From UBA1046 sp050945515 (GTDB lineage Bacteria > Bacillota > Clostridia > Saccharofermentanales > DTU023), in contig JBMNTB010000007.1 of NCBI GenBank assembly GCA_050945515.1, positions 1-64,000 of the forward strand: a stretch of 64,000 nucleotides of DNA. The letters run 5' to 3'. The position numbers and the translations under genes were made by a program. This document shows, piece after piece, positions 19,301-27,243 of this stretch (position 1 is the stretch's first letter; the number at the start of each line of letters is the position of its first letter). The notes beneath the pieces are model-generated. The model was not told the origin of the DNA and ran no database searches. It was given only the letters and a program-made list of their open reading frames with translations.

Positions 19301-22300
19301 GTAGCATCCGGCGTATGACCGGCCCACCGTTCAAAGAGCTGATGCAGTCCGCCGACAGGCTTGGCGGGAAGCTGAGCGCTGAAGGAATTCACCAGCGCCA
19401 GCTGCTCCCTGGTGCAGATAGAAAGGCTGCCGACAGGCGTGTCTCCGTTGCGAACCAGCATTCCAGCGGTATGGGCGATGCACGATGCCAGCGTGTGCAT
19501 GGTAGAGGCGTTGTAAACAGCATCATCGTATTCAGCTTCCACGATGAAGTCCGTATCGTTTTCCTGAATGTTAACGGAAATGGGAAATTTTGCGCTGTTC
19601 AGGCCAAGAGGGCTCATGACGACAGGGGTGTCGCCCATTTTATAATGAGAAACCACACCGCCCTGATAGGCATACAGCATCTGTGAATTGTAGCCGTAAT
19701 CCGACGCCGCCTGCAGGTAGGAATAGGCCTGATGTGCCAGCACATCATTCATTTCCTGCTGTACGCCATCCATGTAAGCGGCGGCTGTCGCAGCCGGGTC
19801 AATGGTCATGACCATAGGCAGTGTTTTGACCAGCATACCGAAATTACGCTGCACATGAGCACCATCACGACCGTTGCTGATGGCAGCGATCCGCACATTC
19901 TGTGCAGAGGCAAAGCGCCCGGAAACCAGCACGGTTGCAGCTAGGAAGAGATTGGAGGCCGTAACGCCCATACCCTTGATGGCCTGCTCCACGCTGCTTT
20001 TGGCGATCGTGGCATACACCGACTGGGGCGCACCGGGGCCATCGCTCTTTTTGTCGCCAGGGAATACGGTGGCACCTTCTCCATCACCCAGCCGGTGATG
20101 GAAGAAAGTCTTATCCTCTGCCCAGGCACTGCCCTTAGTCTTTTCATGCTCCAGCAGCGCCAGGTCAAAGCTGGTGAAGGTTTCCGCCGCAATCCGGGCG
20201 CCTTCGTAAGCTGCTGCCAGATCATGCAGGAAAATATCCAAAGAACCGCCGTCAAAAACCATGTGGTGGAAATCCGCCAGCAGTTTCACAGCATCGGTCA
20301 GCACGCAGATTTCCATGCGGAACAGCGCACCTTCAAAGAAGGAGAAGGGACGCACGAAACCGGCCCTGCGGATAGCATATTCTTCCGCCGTACAGGTGAT
20401 CACCGGTATCTCCGCCTGCGCGTCGTCCATGCGCAGCTGTACAGGCTCATTGTCCCGCACGGAAAAGCGGGTCTTAATATAGGGATGGGCCTCAATCACC
20501 CGTAGGATGGCGCTGTGCAGTTTTTCCGGCTCCACACCGCTGCCAAAGGACAGCTCAACAGGAATATTATACATCAGTGTTCCGGGATCCTTCACACATG
20601 CAAAATACAACCCCATCTGGTTCTGCGTCAGCGGATAATAGGCCTGCTTGTCATAGGTTTTGATCTGATAGTCGCTGCTGTCAGCCAGAAGCAGAGCGAT
20701 TTTTTCGATGGTCTTTTCCCGCATGAGATCAGCAGTGCGCAGATTTTTACCGGTGTTTTCTGTTATAAATGCCGCGGCCTTGATCGCAGAGAGAGAGTTC
20801 AATCCTGCATACATCAGGTCAGTGGTCACGCCGAAATCTTCATGTTTAAGCACAGACGCAACCGCATCAAAAATGGTCTTTTCTTCTTCGTTTCTGGGCG
20901 CGACCATTTCTTCCGCCTGCAGCTGAATGCGCGGGAGCTCGCGGCGATTGACTTTGCCGTTCTGGTTGAGCGGAATGCGCTCAATCTGCATGGTGGCAGA
21001 GGGCACCATGTAGCTGGGCAGTTCATCCTCGATGAAAGCGTTCATGGCCTTGATATCCACAGGCGTGTCGGAAACCACATAAGCCACCACACGTTTTCCG
21101 CCGCCGGCATCCTCCTGGGCTATCACCGCAGCATCCTTGATGCCGTCAAAAGCGCGGATGCGGCCCTCAATCTCTGTCAGTTCCACGCGGAAACCGCGGA
21201 TCTTCACCTGGAAGTCACGCCTGCCAACAAAGTCGATCGCACCGTCCGGCAGGAAGCGCACCACATCGCCGCTCTTATAAACTCTGGCATACAGCGGCTC
21301 GTCGGTGAACGGATTGGTAATGAATTTTTCTGCGGTCAGGTCAGGGCGGTTCAGATAGCCGTCCGCTACCTGTATACCGGAGATGTACAGTTCTCCGGGA
21401 ACACCTACAGGCGCAAGCCTGCCTCGTCCATCCACCACATAGAGAGCCGTATTGTAGGTTGCCTTGCCGATAGGAACACGGTCATACAGCTTGTCGACCT
21501 GCTGTTTGGTACAGGCAACCGAACATTCCGTGGGACCGTAGAGATTAAACAAAGGAATTTCCGGCGGATCCAGCGGCACAAGTGTTTCGCCGCCTACCGA
21601 CAGGGCGCGCAGTGTGGGGACGTGCATGCTTTCGGCAAACTGCCTGCCCAGCTGTGTTGTCATAAATGCAACGGTGATTTTGTTTTCCTCAAAATACCTG
21701 CGAATGCCCGGTAGATCCAGGCGCATTTCCTCCGGCAGGATATGCAGACATGCCCCCCTGAGCAGGGTGGGATACAAATCCATCATGTGCGCATCAAAGC
21801 CAAAACTGGCATAGGCAGGAATATTGTCGCTTGCGCAGAGCTGGTAGCTGTCAGCATAGAAGTGGAGGTAATTAGCTATATTGGCGTTGGTAAGCATGAC
21901 TCCCTTGGGTTTGCCGGTGGTGCCGGAGGTGTACAGCAGGATGAACAGATCCTCGGGACGGGACATATCTTCCGGCGCTTCTACATCAGGAAGTTTATCT
22001 ATGATAGCGCTGTCCACAATGCAGCCGGAATACTCCGGTACACGGTCCAGCAGGTCGCTGTCGCTAATCAGCACCTTCGCATTCGCGTCCTCCAGCATAT
22101 ACTGCAGACGGTCGGCAGGATAGCCGGGATCCAGCGGCAGATAAGCCGCACCGGTTTTCAATACAGCCAGTGCGCCGATAGGTATCATCATACTTCGGTT
22201 AACCAGGATGCCCACAACGCTTCCGCGACCGGCGCCACTCTTCCTCAGACGGACAGCCAGACGGTCAGATACCTTATCCAGCTGGTGATAGCTCATGGTC

Positions 22301-25300
22301 TCCTTCCCGAACACGACCGCACTGTTGTCGGGAGTTTTGGCTGCCTGTTCCTTAAAGAGAGAAATAACCGTTCTGCCACCCCAGCCTGCCACCGTTTTGC
22401 CTGGGAAATCGCAAATAATCTGCCGTCTCTGGCGATCAGGCAGTTCGAGAAGATCGGTCAGCATCCGGTCATCGCCGTCGTCACAGCAGCGCTGCAGAGT
22501 GATAATGAACTGCTCCATAAAATTCTCTATCACCGCGTCGTCATACAGCTGATGGGAATAGGAGAGCTTAAACTTGAAATTGGGGCCTTCGTGTACCGCC
22601 TCCAGCACCAGATCCATTTGAAGTGCCTGACCCTTAATGGGAATGTATGCTGCTTTTGCACCTACGATTTCGGGCAGAGGCTGCTCCTGCAGATAGTTAA
22701 AAATCACATCAAACACCGGGGATCGAGAAGCGTCGCGATCCGGAGCCAGCATGGGCACCAACTGCTCAAACGGATAGGTCTGGTTGGCCTGTACACCTCG
22801 GATCGTCTGTGCCGTCTTGAGCACATAGTCCTTAAACAGGATATCCCCCACGGGCTTCATGCGCACCGGCAGGGTGTTAACAAACATGCCAATCATCTTT
22901 TCCTGTTCCTTCAGGGTTCGACCGCTCATGGCCGTACCTACCACAACATCCTCGCTGCCGCAATACTTGGCCAGGGTCATACCCAGTACGCTCATCAGGA
23001 ATCCATACTGCGTCACACCAAGACGCACAGCAGCTTCTTTGATCGGGGCCTTGGGCAGAACGGCAACAATGTCCTCATCTGCTCCCGGCAGCACAGAGGG
23101 GCGCTTCACATGGGTAGGCATGTCATTTTCCGGAACGCCGTCGGCAAACATTTCTTTGAAGAACACTTCCTGCCTATGAGAATCGGCGTTTTTCGCCTGC
23201 CAAACAGCGTAATCCTGATAATCGAAGGCCTGCTCCGGCAGAGTCTCCCCCTGGTAAAGCCGGAATAACTCGTCTACAAAGACGGGCCAGCCGGAGCCGT
23301 CCATCACGATATGATGGAAGCAGAAATGCAGCGTACGCAGGTTGGGCGCATGCTCAAACACCTCGCATCGTACCAGCGGCGCTTTCGCCAGATCAAACGG
23401 ACGGTTCTCTGCTTCCATGATGCTTTGCACGTCTTCCCTTGCGCAGCTGCGGCGCACAACGGGAATGTGTAATTCATCCAGAATGCGGCGTACATATTCT
23501 CCTTTTTCCATAGGGTAGACACTGCGTAGCACCGCATGGCGCTCAGCCATCGCATTGAGCGCATGCTCCAACCGATCGGCATCAAATGCGCCTTCGATCT
23601 CTATGGCAAGGAAATTGATATTATAGGAAACGGATTCCGGATTCAGGCCTTGCTCCACGACCATTTGCCGCTCAGCAAAGGTTAACGGCCAACAATCGCA
23701 TTTTTTCGCTTTGGACAGGCCGGCTTTCACCCGTGCAGCCAGCTTCTGCGGTGTGCCCAGTGAGAGAATGTCGCTGGCAGACAGATTCATTCCCTCCAAT
23801 TCTGCCTGCACCTTCGCCGCTGAGATGGAATCACCGCCGATCAGGTTGAAATCATCCAGCGTACCAACACAGTCAATGCCCAGCACACGCTGGAAGGCGG
23901 CACAAATGGCAGCCTCCCGGTCATTTTCAGGAGCCTGATACGCAGAGCGGAATTTTGCCGCGTTCGGCGGCAGAATGTTCTTGCGGTCCACCTTACCATT
24001 GGGATTTACAGGCAGTGCATCCACCTGCTGCAGGAAAGCGGGCATCATATAGGTGGGAAGGAAGCCGCTAATGGCCTCCGTGATGGACTCCGGCGCAAGG
24101 GGTTCCTCGGCAGTGTACACACAGAACAGGCTGGTTTCCCCATTGGCATTCTCGAAGCCTTTCACCACGGCCTGATCAGCGGAGGTCAGGCGTACAATCG
24201 TCGCCTCGATCTCACCGGGCTCCACGCGGTAGCCGCGCACCTTGATCATCCAGTCCTTTCGCTGCACATATTCCAGCTGCCCGTTTTCATTGATACGTCC
24301 GATGTCGTTGGTCTTGAACAGAGTTTTATCATCCTCGCCCTCGGACCAGGGATTCGGGATGAAGCGTTCTGCGGTCAGCTCCGGAAGATTTAAATAACCA
24401 AGCGCCACCTGTCCGCTGAGACAGATCTCGCCCTCTTCTCCATCCGGGAGCAGATTATTCTCGTCATCCAGAATGTACACACAGCTTCCGGCATAGGGTT
24501 TGCCGATGGGCGTGATATCGGGATAAGAGCGGTCGATCTGAAAGCTCGTGAGCGGGCCGCACGTTTCGCTGCAGCCGTAAGTATTAAAGAGATGAACTTT
24601 GTCGCTGTAAATATTGGTTACGCGGTCGGAGCCGATGATCATACTGGAGAGCTGATCCTCCAGCTGCGGCAGGATGATGCGCGCCATTTGCGGGGGAGAG
24701 AAGGATGTGGTGATGCCATGCCGGCGTATATAATCTACAAGCGCCTGCGCATCCTTGCGCAGATTGTCTCCGGCAATATGGATCGTGCCGCCCAGCGAAA
24801 GAGGCGTGAAGATTTCCAGCGCCACTGCAATAAAGGAGAAAGAGGCAACGGACAGGAAAGTGTCATGCTCCGTGCGGCTTAATGTATTGCCGCGAATAGC
24901 CATGGAGAGAGCTCGGTGTGAATTGACGACACCCTTTGGATTGCCCGTGGAGCCGGAGGTATACACAACGATCGCCGGGTCATCTTTTTGCCATTCAGGG
25001 AATAAGACAGGCTGCGGTTCGGCAGGCAGTTGTTCTAACCAATTGAAATCAATCACGACTTTGGCATGGGTATCGCGAATAACGAAATCTATGCGCTCCT
25101 GCGGATATCCTTCTTCCGTGACGCAAACAGCCGCGCCTGATTTCATCACACCCAAAATCGCGGCAACGGCTTCCCTACAGCGGGGCAGTCGGATGACAAC
25201 AATATCACCGTGCCCAATGCCATTGGCCATCAGGGTATAGGCAATGCGACTGCTTTCGTGATCCAGCTCGGCATAGCTGATAGATTTCCCTTCAAAAACA

Positions 25301-25356
25301 AGGGCAGGCTTATAGGCATATTCCCGAACGGTACGGGCAAATAAATTTAGAAACAT
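16396..25356 (-). CDS. Trimodular NRPS with terminal reductase (A-T-C-A-T-C-A-T-R)
   Basis: About 2986 residues from the ATG at 25356 (AAAGGAG eight bases upstream; a GTG 18 bases earlier is less likely, and residue numbers here count from that GTG). Domains: A1 10-475, T1 480-555 (Ser516), C1 560-985 (HHIVMDG 687-693), A2 1003-1485, T2 1495-1565 (Ser1527), C2 1578-1990 (HHMVFDG 1703-1709), A3 2010-2495, T3 2500-2572 (Ser2534), R 2608-2990 (GAGGFLG 2616-2622; Tyr2785 and Lys2789 of YTRSK). There is no epimerase, methyltransferase or thioesterase. It should build a three-unit chain and release it as an aldehyde or alcohol using NAD(P)H. My manual specificity codes are IALFIGTGPK (A1), DAMFSGLVAK (A2) and DMKNIATVSK (A3); I match none to a known substrate. 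Reductase-ended NRPSs of gut Clostridia are known to give peptide aldehydes that cyclise to pyrazinones when the chain has a free amine. Confidence 0.95.
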   Translation of the reverse strand: MFLNLFARTVREYAYKPALVFEGKSISYAELDHESSRIAYTLMANGIGHGDIVVIRLPRCREAVAAILGVMKSGAAVCVTEEGYPQERIDFVIRDTHAKVVIDFNWLEQLPAEPQPVLFPEWQKDDPAIVVYTSGSTGNPKGVVNSHRALSMAIRGNTLSRTEHDTFLSVASFSFIAVALEIFTPLSLGGTIHIAGDNLRKDAQALVDYIRRHGITTSFSPPQMARIILPQLEDQLSSMIIGSDRVTNIYSDKVHLFNTYGCSETCGPLTSFQIDRSYPDITPIGKPYAGSCVYILDDENNLLPDGEEGEICLSGQVALGYLNLPELTAERFIPNPWSEGEDDKTLFKTNDIGRINENGQLEYVQRKDWMIKVRGYRVEPGEIEATIVRLTSADQAVVKGFENANGETSLFCVYTAEEPLAPESITEAISGFLPTYMMPAFLQQVDALPVNPNGKVDRKNILPPNAAKFRSAYQAPENDREAAICAAFQRVLGIDCVGTLDDFNLIGGDSISAAKVQAELEGMNLSASDILSLGTPQKLAARVKAGLSKAKKCDCWPLTFAERQMVVEQGLNPESVSYNINFLAIEIEGAFDADRLEHALNAMAERHAVLRSVYPMEKGEYVRRILDELHIPVVRRSCAREDVQSIMEAENRPFDLAKAPLVRCEVFEHAPNLRTLHFCFHHIVMDGSGWPVFVDELFRLYQGETLPEQAFDYQDYAVWQAKNADSHRQEVFFKEMFADGVPENDMPTHVKRPSVLPGADEDIVAVLPKAPIKEAAVRLGVTQYGFLMSVLGMTLAKYCGSEDVVVGTAMSGRTLKEQEKMIGMFVNTLPVRMKPVGDILFKDYVLKTAQTIRGVQANQTYPFEQLVPMLAPDRDASRSPVFDVIFNYLQEQPLPEIVGAKAAYIPIKGQALQMDLVLEAVHEGPNFKFKLSYSHQLYDDAVIENFMEQFIITLQRCCDDGDDRMLTDLLELPDRQRRQIICDFPGKTVAGWGGRTVISLFKEQAAKTPDNSAVVFGKETMSYHQLDKVSDRLAVRLRKSGAGRGSVVGILVNRSMMIPIGALAVLKTGAAYLPLDPGYPADRLQYMLEDANAKVLISDSDLLDRVPEYSGCIVDSAIIDKLPDVEAPEDMSRPEDLFILLYTSGTTGKPKGVMLTNANIANYLHFYADSYQLCASDNIPAYASFGFDAHMMDLYPTLLRGACLHILPEEMRLDLPGIRRYFEENKITVAFMTTQLGRQFAESMHVPTLRALSVGGETLVPLDPPEIPLFNLYGPTECSVACTKQQVDKLYDRVPIGKATYNTALYVVDGRGRLAPVGVPGELYISGIQVADGYLNRPDLTAEKFITNPFTDEPLYARVYKSGDVVRFLPDGAIDFVGRRDFQVKIRGFRVELTEIEGRIRAFDGIKDAAVIAQEDAGGGKRVVAYVVSDTPVDIKAMNAFIEDELPSYMVPSATMQIERIPLNQNGKVNRRELPRIQLQAEEMVAPRNEEEKTIFDAVASVLKHEDFGVTTDLMYAGLNSLSAIKAAAFITENTGKNLRTADLMREKTIEKIALLLADSSDYQIKTYDKQAYYPLTQNQMGLYFACVKDPGTLMYNIPVELSFGSGVEPEKLHSAILRVIEAHPYIKTRFSVRDNEPVQLRMDDAQAEIPVITCTAEEYAIRRAGFVRPFSFFEGALFRMEICVLTDAVKLLADFHHMVFDGGSLDIFLHDLAAAYEGARIAAETFTSFDLALLEHEKTKGSAWAEDKTFFHHRLGDGEGATVFPGDKKSDGPGAPQSVYATIAKSSVEQAIKGMGVTASNLFLAATVLVSGRFASAQNVRIAAISNGRDGAHVQRNFGMLVKTLPMVMTIDPAATAAAYMDGVQQEMNDVLAHQAYSYLQAASDYGYNSQMLYAYQGGVVSHYKMGDTPVVMSPLGLNSAKFPISVNIQENDTDFIVEAEYDDAVYNASTMHTLASCIAHTAGMLVRNGDTPVGSLSICTREQLALVNSFSAQLPAKPVGGLHQLFERWAGHTPDATALIASDATLSFAELNRRANALAHSLLALGVKSEDRVAFMLGRDSRIPVSMLGIIKAGCAYIPVDPDYPQERVEHVLEDSQARFILTDGPSALKNSLDVNALLKNENTLNPNLPVRQEQLCYIIYTSGSTGKPKGVMLTHGGIINYVLDDEQNRHVRALVENRCTMCSVTTVSFDMFLKEAFTTLMNGLTLVLADDEEAKNPDKLAVLFARTGANAFNATPSRMLQYMELPAMKEALAECRVIMAGGEGYPPALYRKLREVTDAVLINTYGPTEITVSSNGKLLNSDVVTIGAPLRGVVEQVMDIYGQPLPAGFIGELWIAGFGVARGYFGNPEMTAERFVEYNGLRWYKSGDLAKWTDNGEIIVLGRNDGQIKLRGLRIELGEIENSLNAVADVRSCAVLVRKLHGQEHLCAYYTATRELPAEELREVLLKTLTKYMVPTAYLQLDEMPMTPNGKIDRKRLPDAKLMQRQEYEAPANEAEQTYCDIFAEILHLEQVGATDNFFDLGGTSLLVTQVTIDAAQKGIQLSYGDVFANPTPRELAAIRSNVEQSFGKDEISDYDYAPIHALLEENTIEALKAGKLRALGNVCITGAGGFLGIHVLRAYLQMEKGTAFCVVLGKKNLSAEKWLKSMLSYYFGGDMLKINGKPFLDAMDELFSNRIVVIDGSITDDSLYQKLAKLPIDTYINCAANVKHFSAGTDIEDVNYGGVKMALDFCRQKKCRFVQVSTTSIAGMSINGKPDEKLLLSEQMLYFGQDLSNKYTRSKFLAERAVLESALDGVDVKIMRAGNLMARDADGEFQINFTTNNFLGRLKAYSLIGKIPYEAMGMNTEFAPIDFTAVAVLLLAKTPEKCRVFHPYNDHYIFLGDAIDVMRRRGMDIKPCETEEYVGSFGETMRDSAKARYLNALIAYNEHGKRVMPIKSINSYTSQVLLRQGFKWPITSDAYLDRFFAMMEGLGFFDQDYEIEKE

Positions 25357-25389
25357 AGAAAATACTCCTTTCACTATATGTCACGGTAT

Positions 25390-26016
25390 TCAACGTTTCT
25401 GCAGCAATTCGTTTCTTGAAAGCAGAATAGGCATCGTTGGTCTGCCGGAATGCTCTGCGGCTGTGCAAATTATGTGATGATCCAGTGCAAGCCAGTGCAA
25501 ATACCAGCTCTGACCACCCACGATATTGGAAATGCCGGCGTCCGGACAAATCTCAAAACTTTCCGGCGGCAGATGGAATCCCAATCCCAGCGCCTTCATA
25601 ATGGATTCCTTGCCCGTCCACAGGCGGAAAAAAGCTTCGTCCGTTGCTTGACACCTGAGCCAGTTCTGCTCCACGGTGGTAAAGACTTTCTTTGCCACGC
25701 TTTGTGAATACGGGGTAATAAACTCAACATCCACACCCACCGACCGTTCATCTGCAAGCAGCACGACCTTGTTACCGGAATGGGAAAGGTTAAAACAGGG
25801 GCCGTCCGGCAGAATCGGTTTGCCAAGTTTGGATACTGTCATGCAGGAAGCATTATCCTCTCCAAAGACACTGCGCAACATGAGTCCGGCAGTCAGACAA
25901 CGCGCCTGATCCTCCAGTCGGTGATACCTATAGACACGATTTCTGCGGCTTTCATCCAATAATTCAATTCCGGGAAAATCAAACAGACCCCTAATGTCGC
26001 TTATATAGAGTTTCAT
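25390..26016 (-). CDS. Sfp-type 4'-phosphopantetheinyl transferase
   Basis: 208 residues from the ATG at 26016 (GGGGAA nine bases upstream); a longer reading up to 26058 is possible. It transfers phosphopantetheine from CoA to the three carrier serines of the adjacent NRPS. Both family motifs are present: GVDVE at residues 94-98 (Mg-binding Asp and Glu) and WTGKESIMK at 133-141. The N-terminal half carries the usual LGKP and FNLSHS motifs. It ends 33 bases before the NRPS ATG, in the same operon, so its substrate assignment is strong. Confidence 0.93.
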   Translation of the reverse strand: MKLYISDIRGLFDFPGIELLDESRRNRVYRYHRLEDQARCLTAGLMLRSVFGEDNASCMTVSKLGKPILPDGPCFNLSHSGNKVVLLADERSVGVDVEFITPYSQSVAKKVFTTVEQNWLRCQATDEAFFRLWTGKESIMKALGLGFHLPPESFEICPDAGISNIVGGQSWYLHWLALDHHIICTAAEHSGRPTMPILLSRNELLQKR

Positions 26017-26119
26017 GCACATATTCCCCAGAACACATCCTGCCTCTGTTGGCAACATAAAATACCATCATCTGCGTAATAAGCTTTATCACAGAACCGG
26101 ACAGTGTTCATGTTATCCG

Positions 26120-26335
26120 TTACCTATCTTTTTTCGAACGGACATCACGCACGTCAGAGATGTTCAGCTCCAGCAGGCGGATCGTGTTGTCCTGCGCAAG
26201 CTGCGTCTGAAACACCCATAGAAATGCCGTGGTGGCAAGGAAAGCCGTAACGACCAGCAAAAGCAGCCAGTTTTGAAAAGAACGGGCTATTTTCTTTTTG
26301 CTCGTATTCACGGGAACGCTTTCCCTGCAGGTCAT
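26120..26335 (-). pseudogene. N-terminal fragment of a membrane-sensor phosphatase-like protein
   Basis: A 71-residue ORF overlaps the STAS stop by four bases (ATGA), so its start is genuine and coupled. It has a basic cytoplasmic end, one membrane helix (about residues 23-42), then QTQLAQDNTIRLLELNISDV and an abrupt stop. That profile matches the first residues of SpoIIE/RsbU-type PP2C phosphatases with an extracellular sensor, which normally run to 500 or more residues and act on STAS proteins. No continuation is visible in the roughly 100 bases before the PPTase. I read it as an internally deleted remnant; a genuine small membrane protein is the alternative. Confidence 0.55.
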
Positions 26336-26628
26336 TCGATAGTCAATACATCAACGAACCCTGTGACCTCGAAGATCTCCATGATGGCTTCGTTCACATT
26401 CTTTACCATCATGCTGCCCTGGCGATTCATAACCTTCTGGGCGGCAAGCAGAACACGCAGACCTGCAGAGGACAGGTATTCCAACCCTGCAAAATCCAGC
26501 ACTAGTTCCTCCACGCCGGAAACGCTCTGTTTCAGTTCTGCTTCCAGCTTTGGCGCAGTGATGGTGTCCATACGACCAATCAAAGTGATTGTCAGTTTTG
26601 TTCCCTCAGCAATCTTTTCAATCGTCAT
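26332..26628 (-). CDS. STAS domain anti-sigma factor antagonist
   Basis: A 98-residue single STAS domain of the SpoIIAA/RsbV type. Strand 1 is LTITLIGRMDTITAP, and the conserved loop reads YLSSAGLRVLL, with Ser54 at the phosphorylation position. Its length equals the family norm. In partner switching such proteins bind anti-sigma kinases when unphosphorylated. Here the only HATPase partner in the window is the domain fused to the MATE exporter four genes downstream in the same operon. The following membrane fragment overlaps its stop codon. Confidence 0.88.
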   Translation of the reverse strand: MTIEKIAEGTKLTITLIGRMDTITAPKLEAELKQSVSGVEELVLDFAGLEYLSSAGLRVLLAAQKVMNRQGSMMVKNVNEAIMEIFEVTGFVDVLTIE

Positions 26629-26639
26629 AATAATCCTTC

Positions 26640-26939
26640 CTATCTCGGTTGTTTTCTTTTTATCAGGTCTTCAAATACCTGTTTGTTGATTTCTGCGATA
26701 AATGCCATAAAATTTTCCGCTATGTGTTGCCCAATGGCAACACATAGCATCGCCACTGCGGTCTGATTTTTTCCCAAAGCTCCTCCCGCACCTGAAAAAT
26801 ACGTATAATACTGTCCAGTACATCGCAATCCGCACATCAACAGGGGGAGGAATCCTCCGTGATCATCGTAGCAGCACACGCAGTGCCCGAGACCAAAGCT
26901 TCCGTCTCTGTAATCTGTAAGCACCAGGCAAACCGCCAT
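26640..26939 (-). CDS. Uncertain small ORF upstream of the STAS gene
   Basis: A 99-residue ORF ends 11 bases before the STAS start. It is cysteine-rich in its first half and has a helical C-terminus (FMAFIAEINKQVFEDLIKR). No ribosome site precedes its ATG, and the reading frame stays open for about 20 codons upstream without a start. It may be the degraded end of a larger gene or non-coding leader. I do not recognise it. Confidence 0.25.
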   Translation of the reverse strand: MAVCLVLTDYRDGSFGLGHCVCCYDDHGGFLPLLMCGLRCTGQYYTYFSGAGGALGKNQTAVAMLCVAIGQHIAENFMAFIAEINKQVFEDLIKRKQPR

Positions 26940-26995
26940 TTTATAACAAGCCTTCGTGCCATATATCCCCTCAGCTTCCGCACTTTCTATCTCAT

Positions 26996-27024
26996 ATTCT
27001 TAAACAAATCCCGCTATTTTTCAA
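26996..27024 (-). promoter_or_regulatory. Possible promoter of the NRPS operon
   Basis: On the minus strand, TTGAAA (27019-27024) and AAGAAT (26996-27001) are 17 bases apart in an AT-rich stretch upstream of the cluster. The remaining intergenic bases up to 27243 show no clear gene or hairpin. Matches are only moderate. Confidence 0.3.
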
Positions 27025-27243
27025 CAGAAAAAAAGAAATTGTTCTCAAAATTAATAGGTGACGTTTCCGGAACTGCAAATAAGGATGACGAGGAAGAAAT
27101 AGATTAAGTCGATCGCCCTGCTGAAGAACATCTGACTGATGCTAATCAATGTTATGAAACATACTACAGGCTCAAATAGAACAACAAATCTTGGAATTTT
27201 ATGACTTAGATGATCTGCAACGGGATAACAAATCCGCCTCCGA

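Noticed and set aside
21742..23268. 508-codon open frame on the plus strand opposite the NRPS
   Set aside because: It mirrors the codon pattern of the NRPS on the other strand, has no ribosome site and no recognisable domain.
26859..27107. 82-codon plus-strand ORF upstream of the NRPS cluster
   Set aside because: No ribosome site and no recognisable content; it overlaps the likely promoter region of the minus-strand operon.
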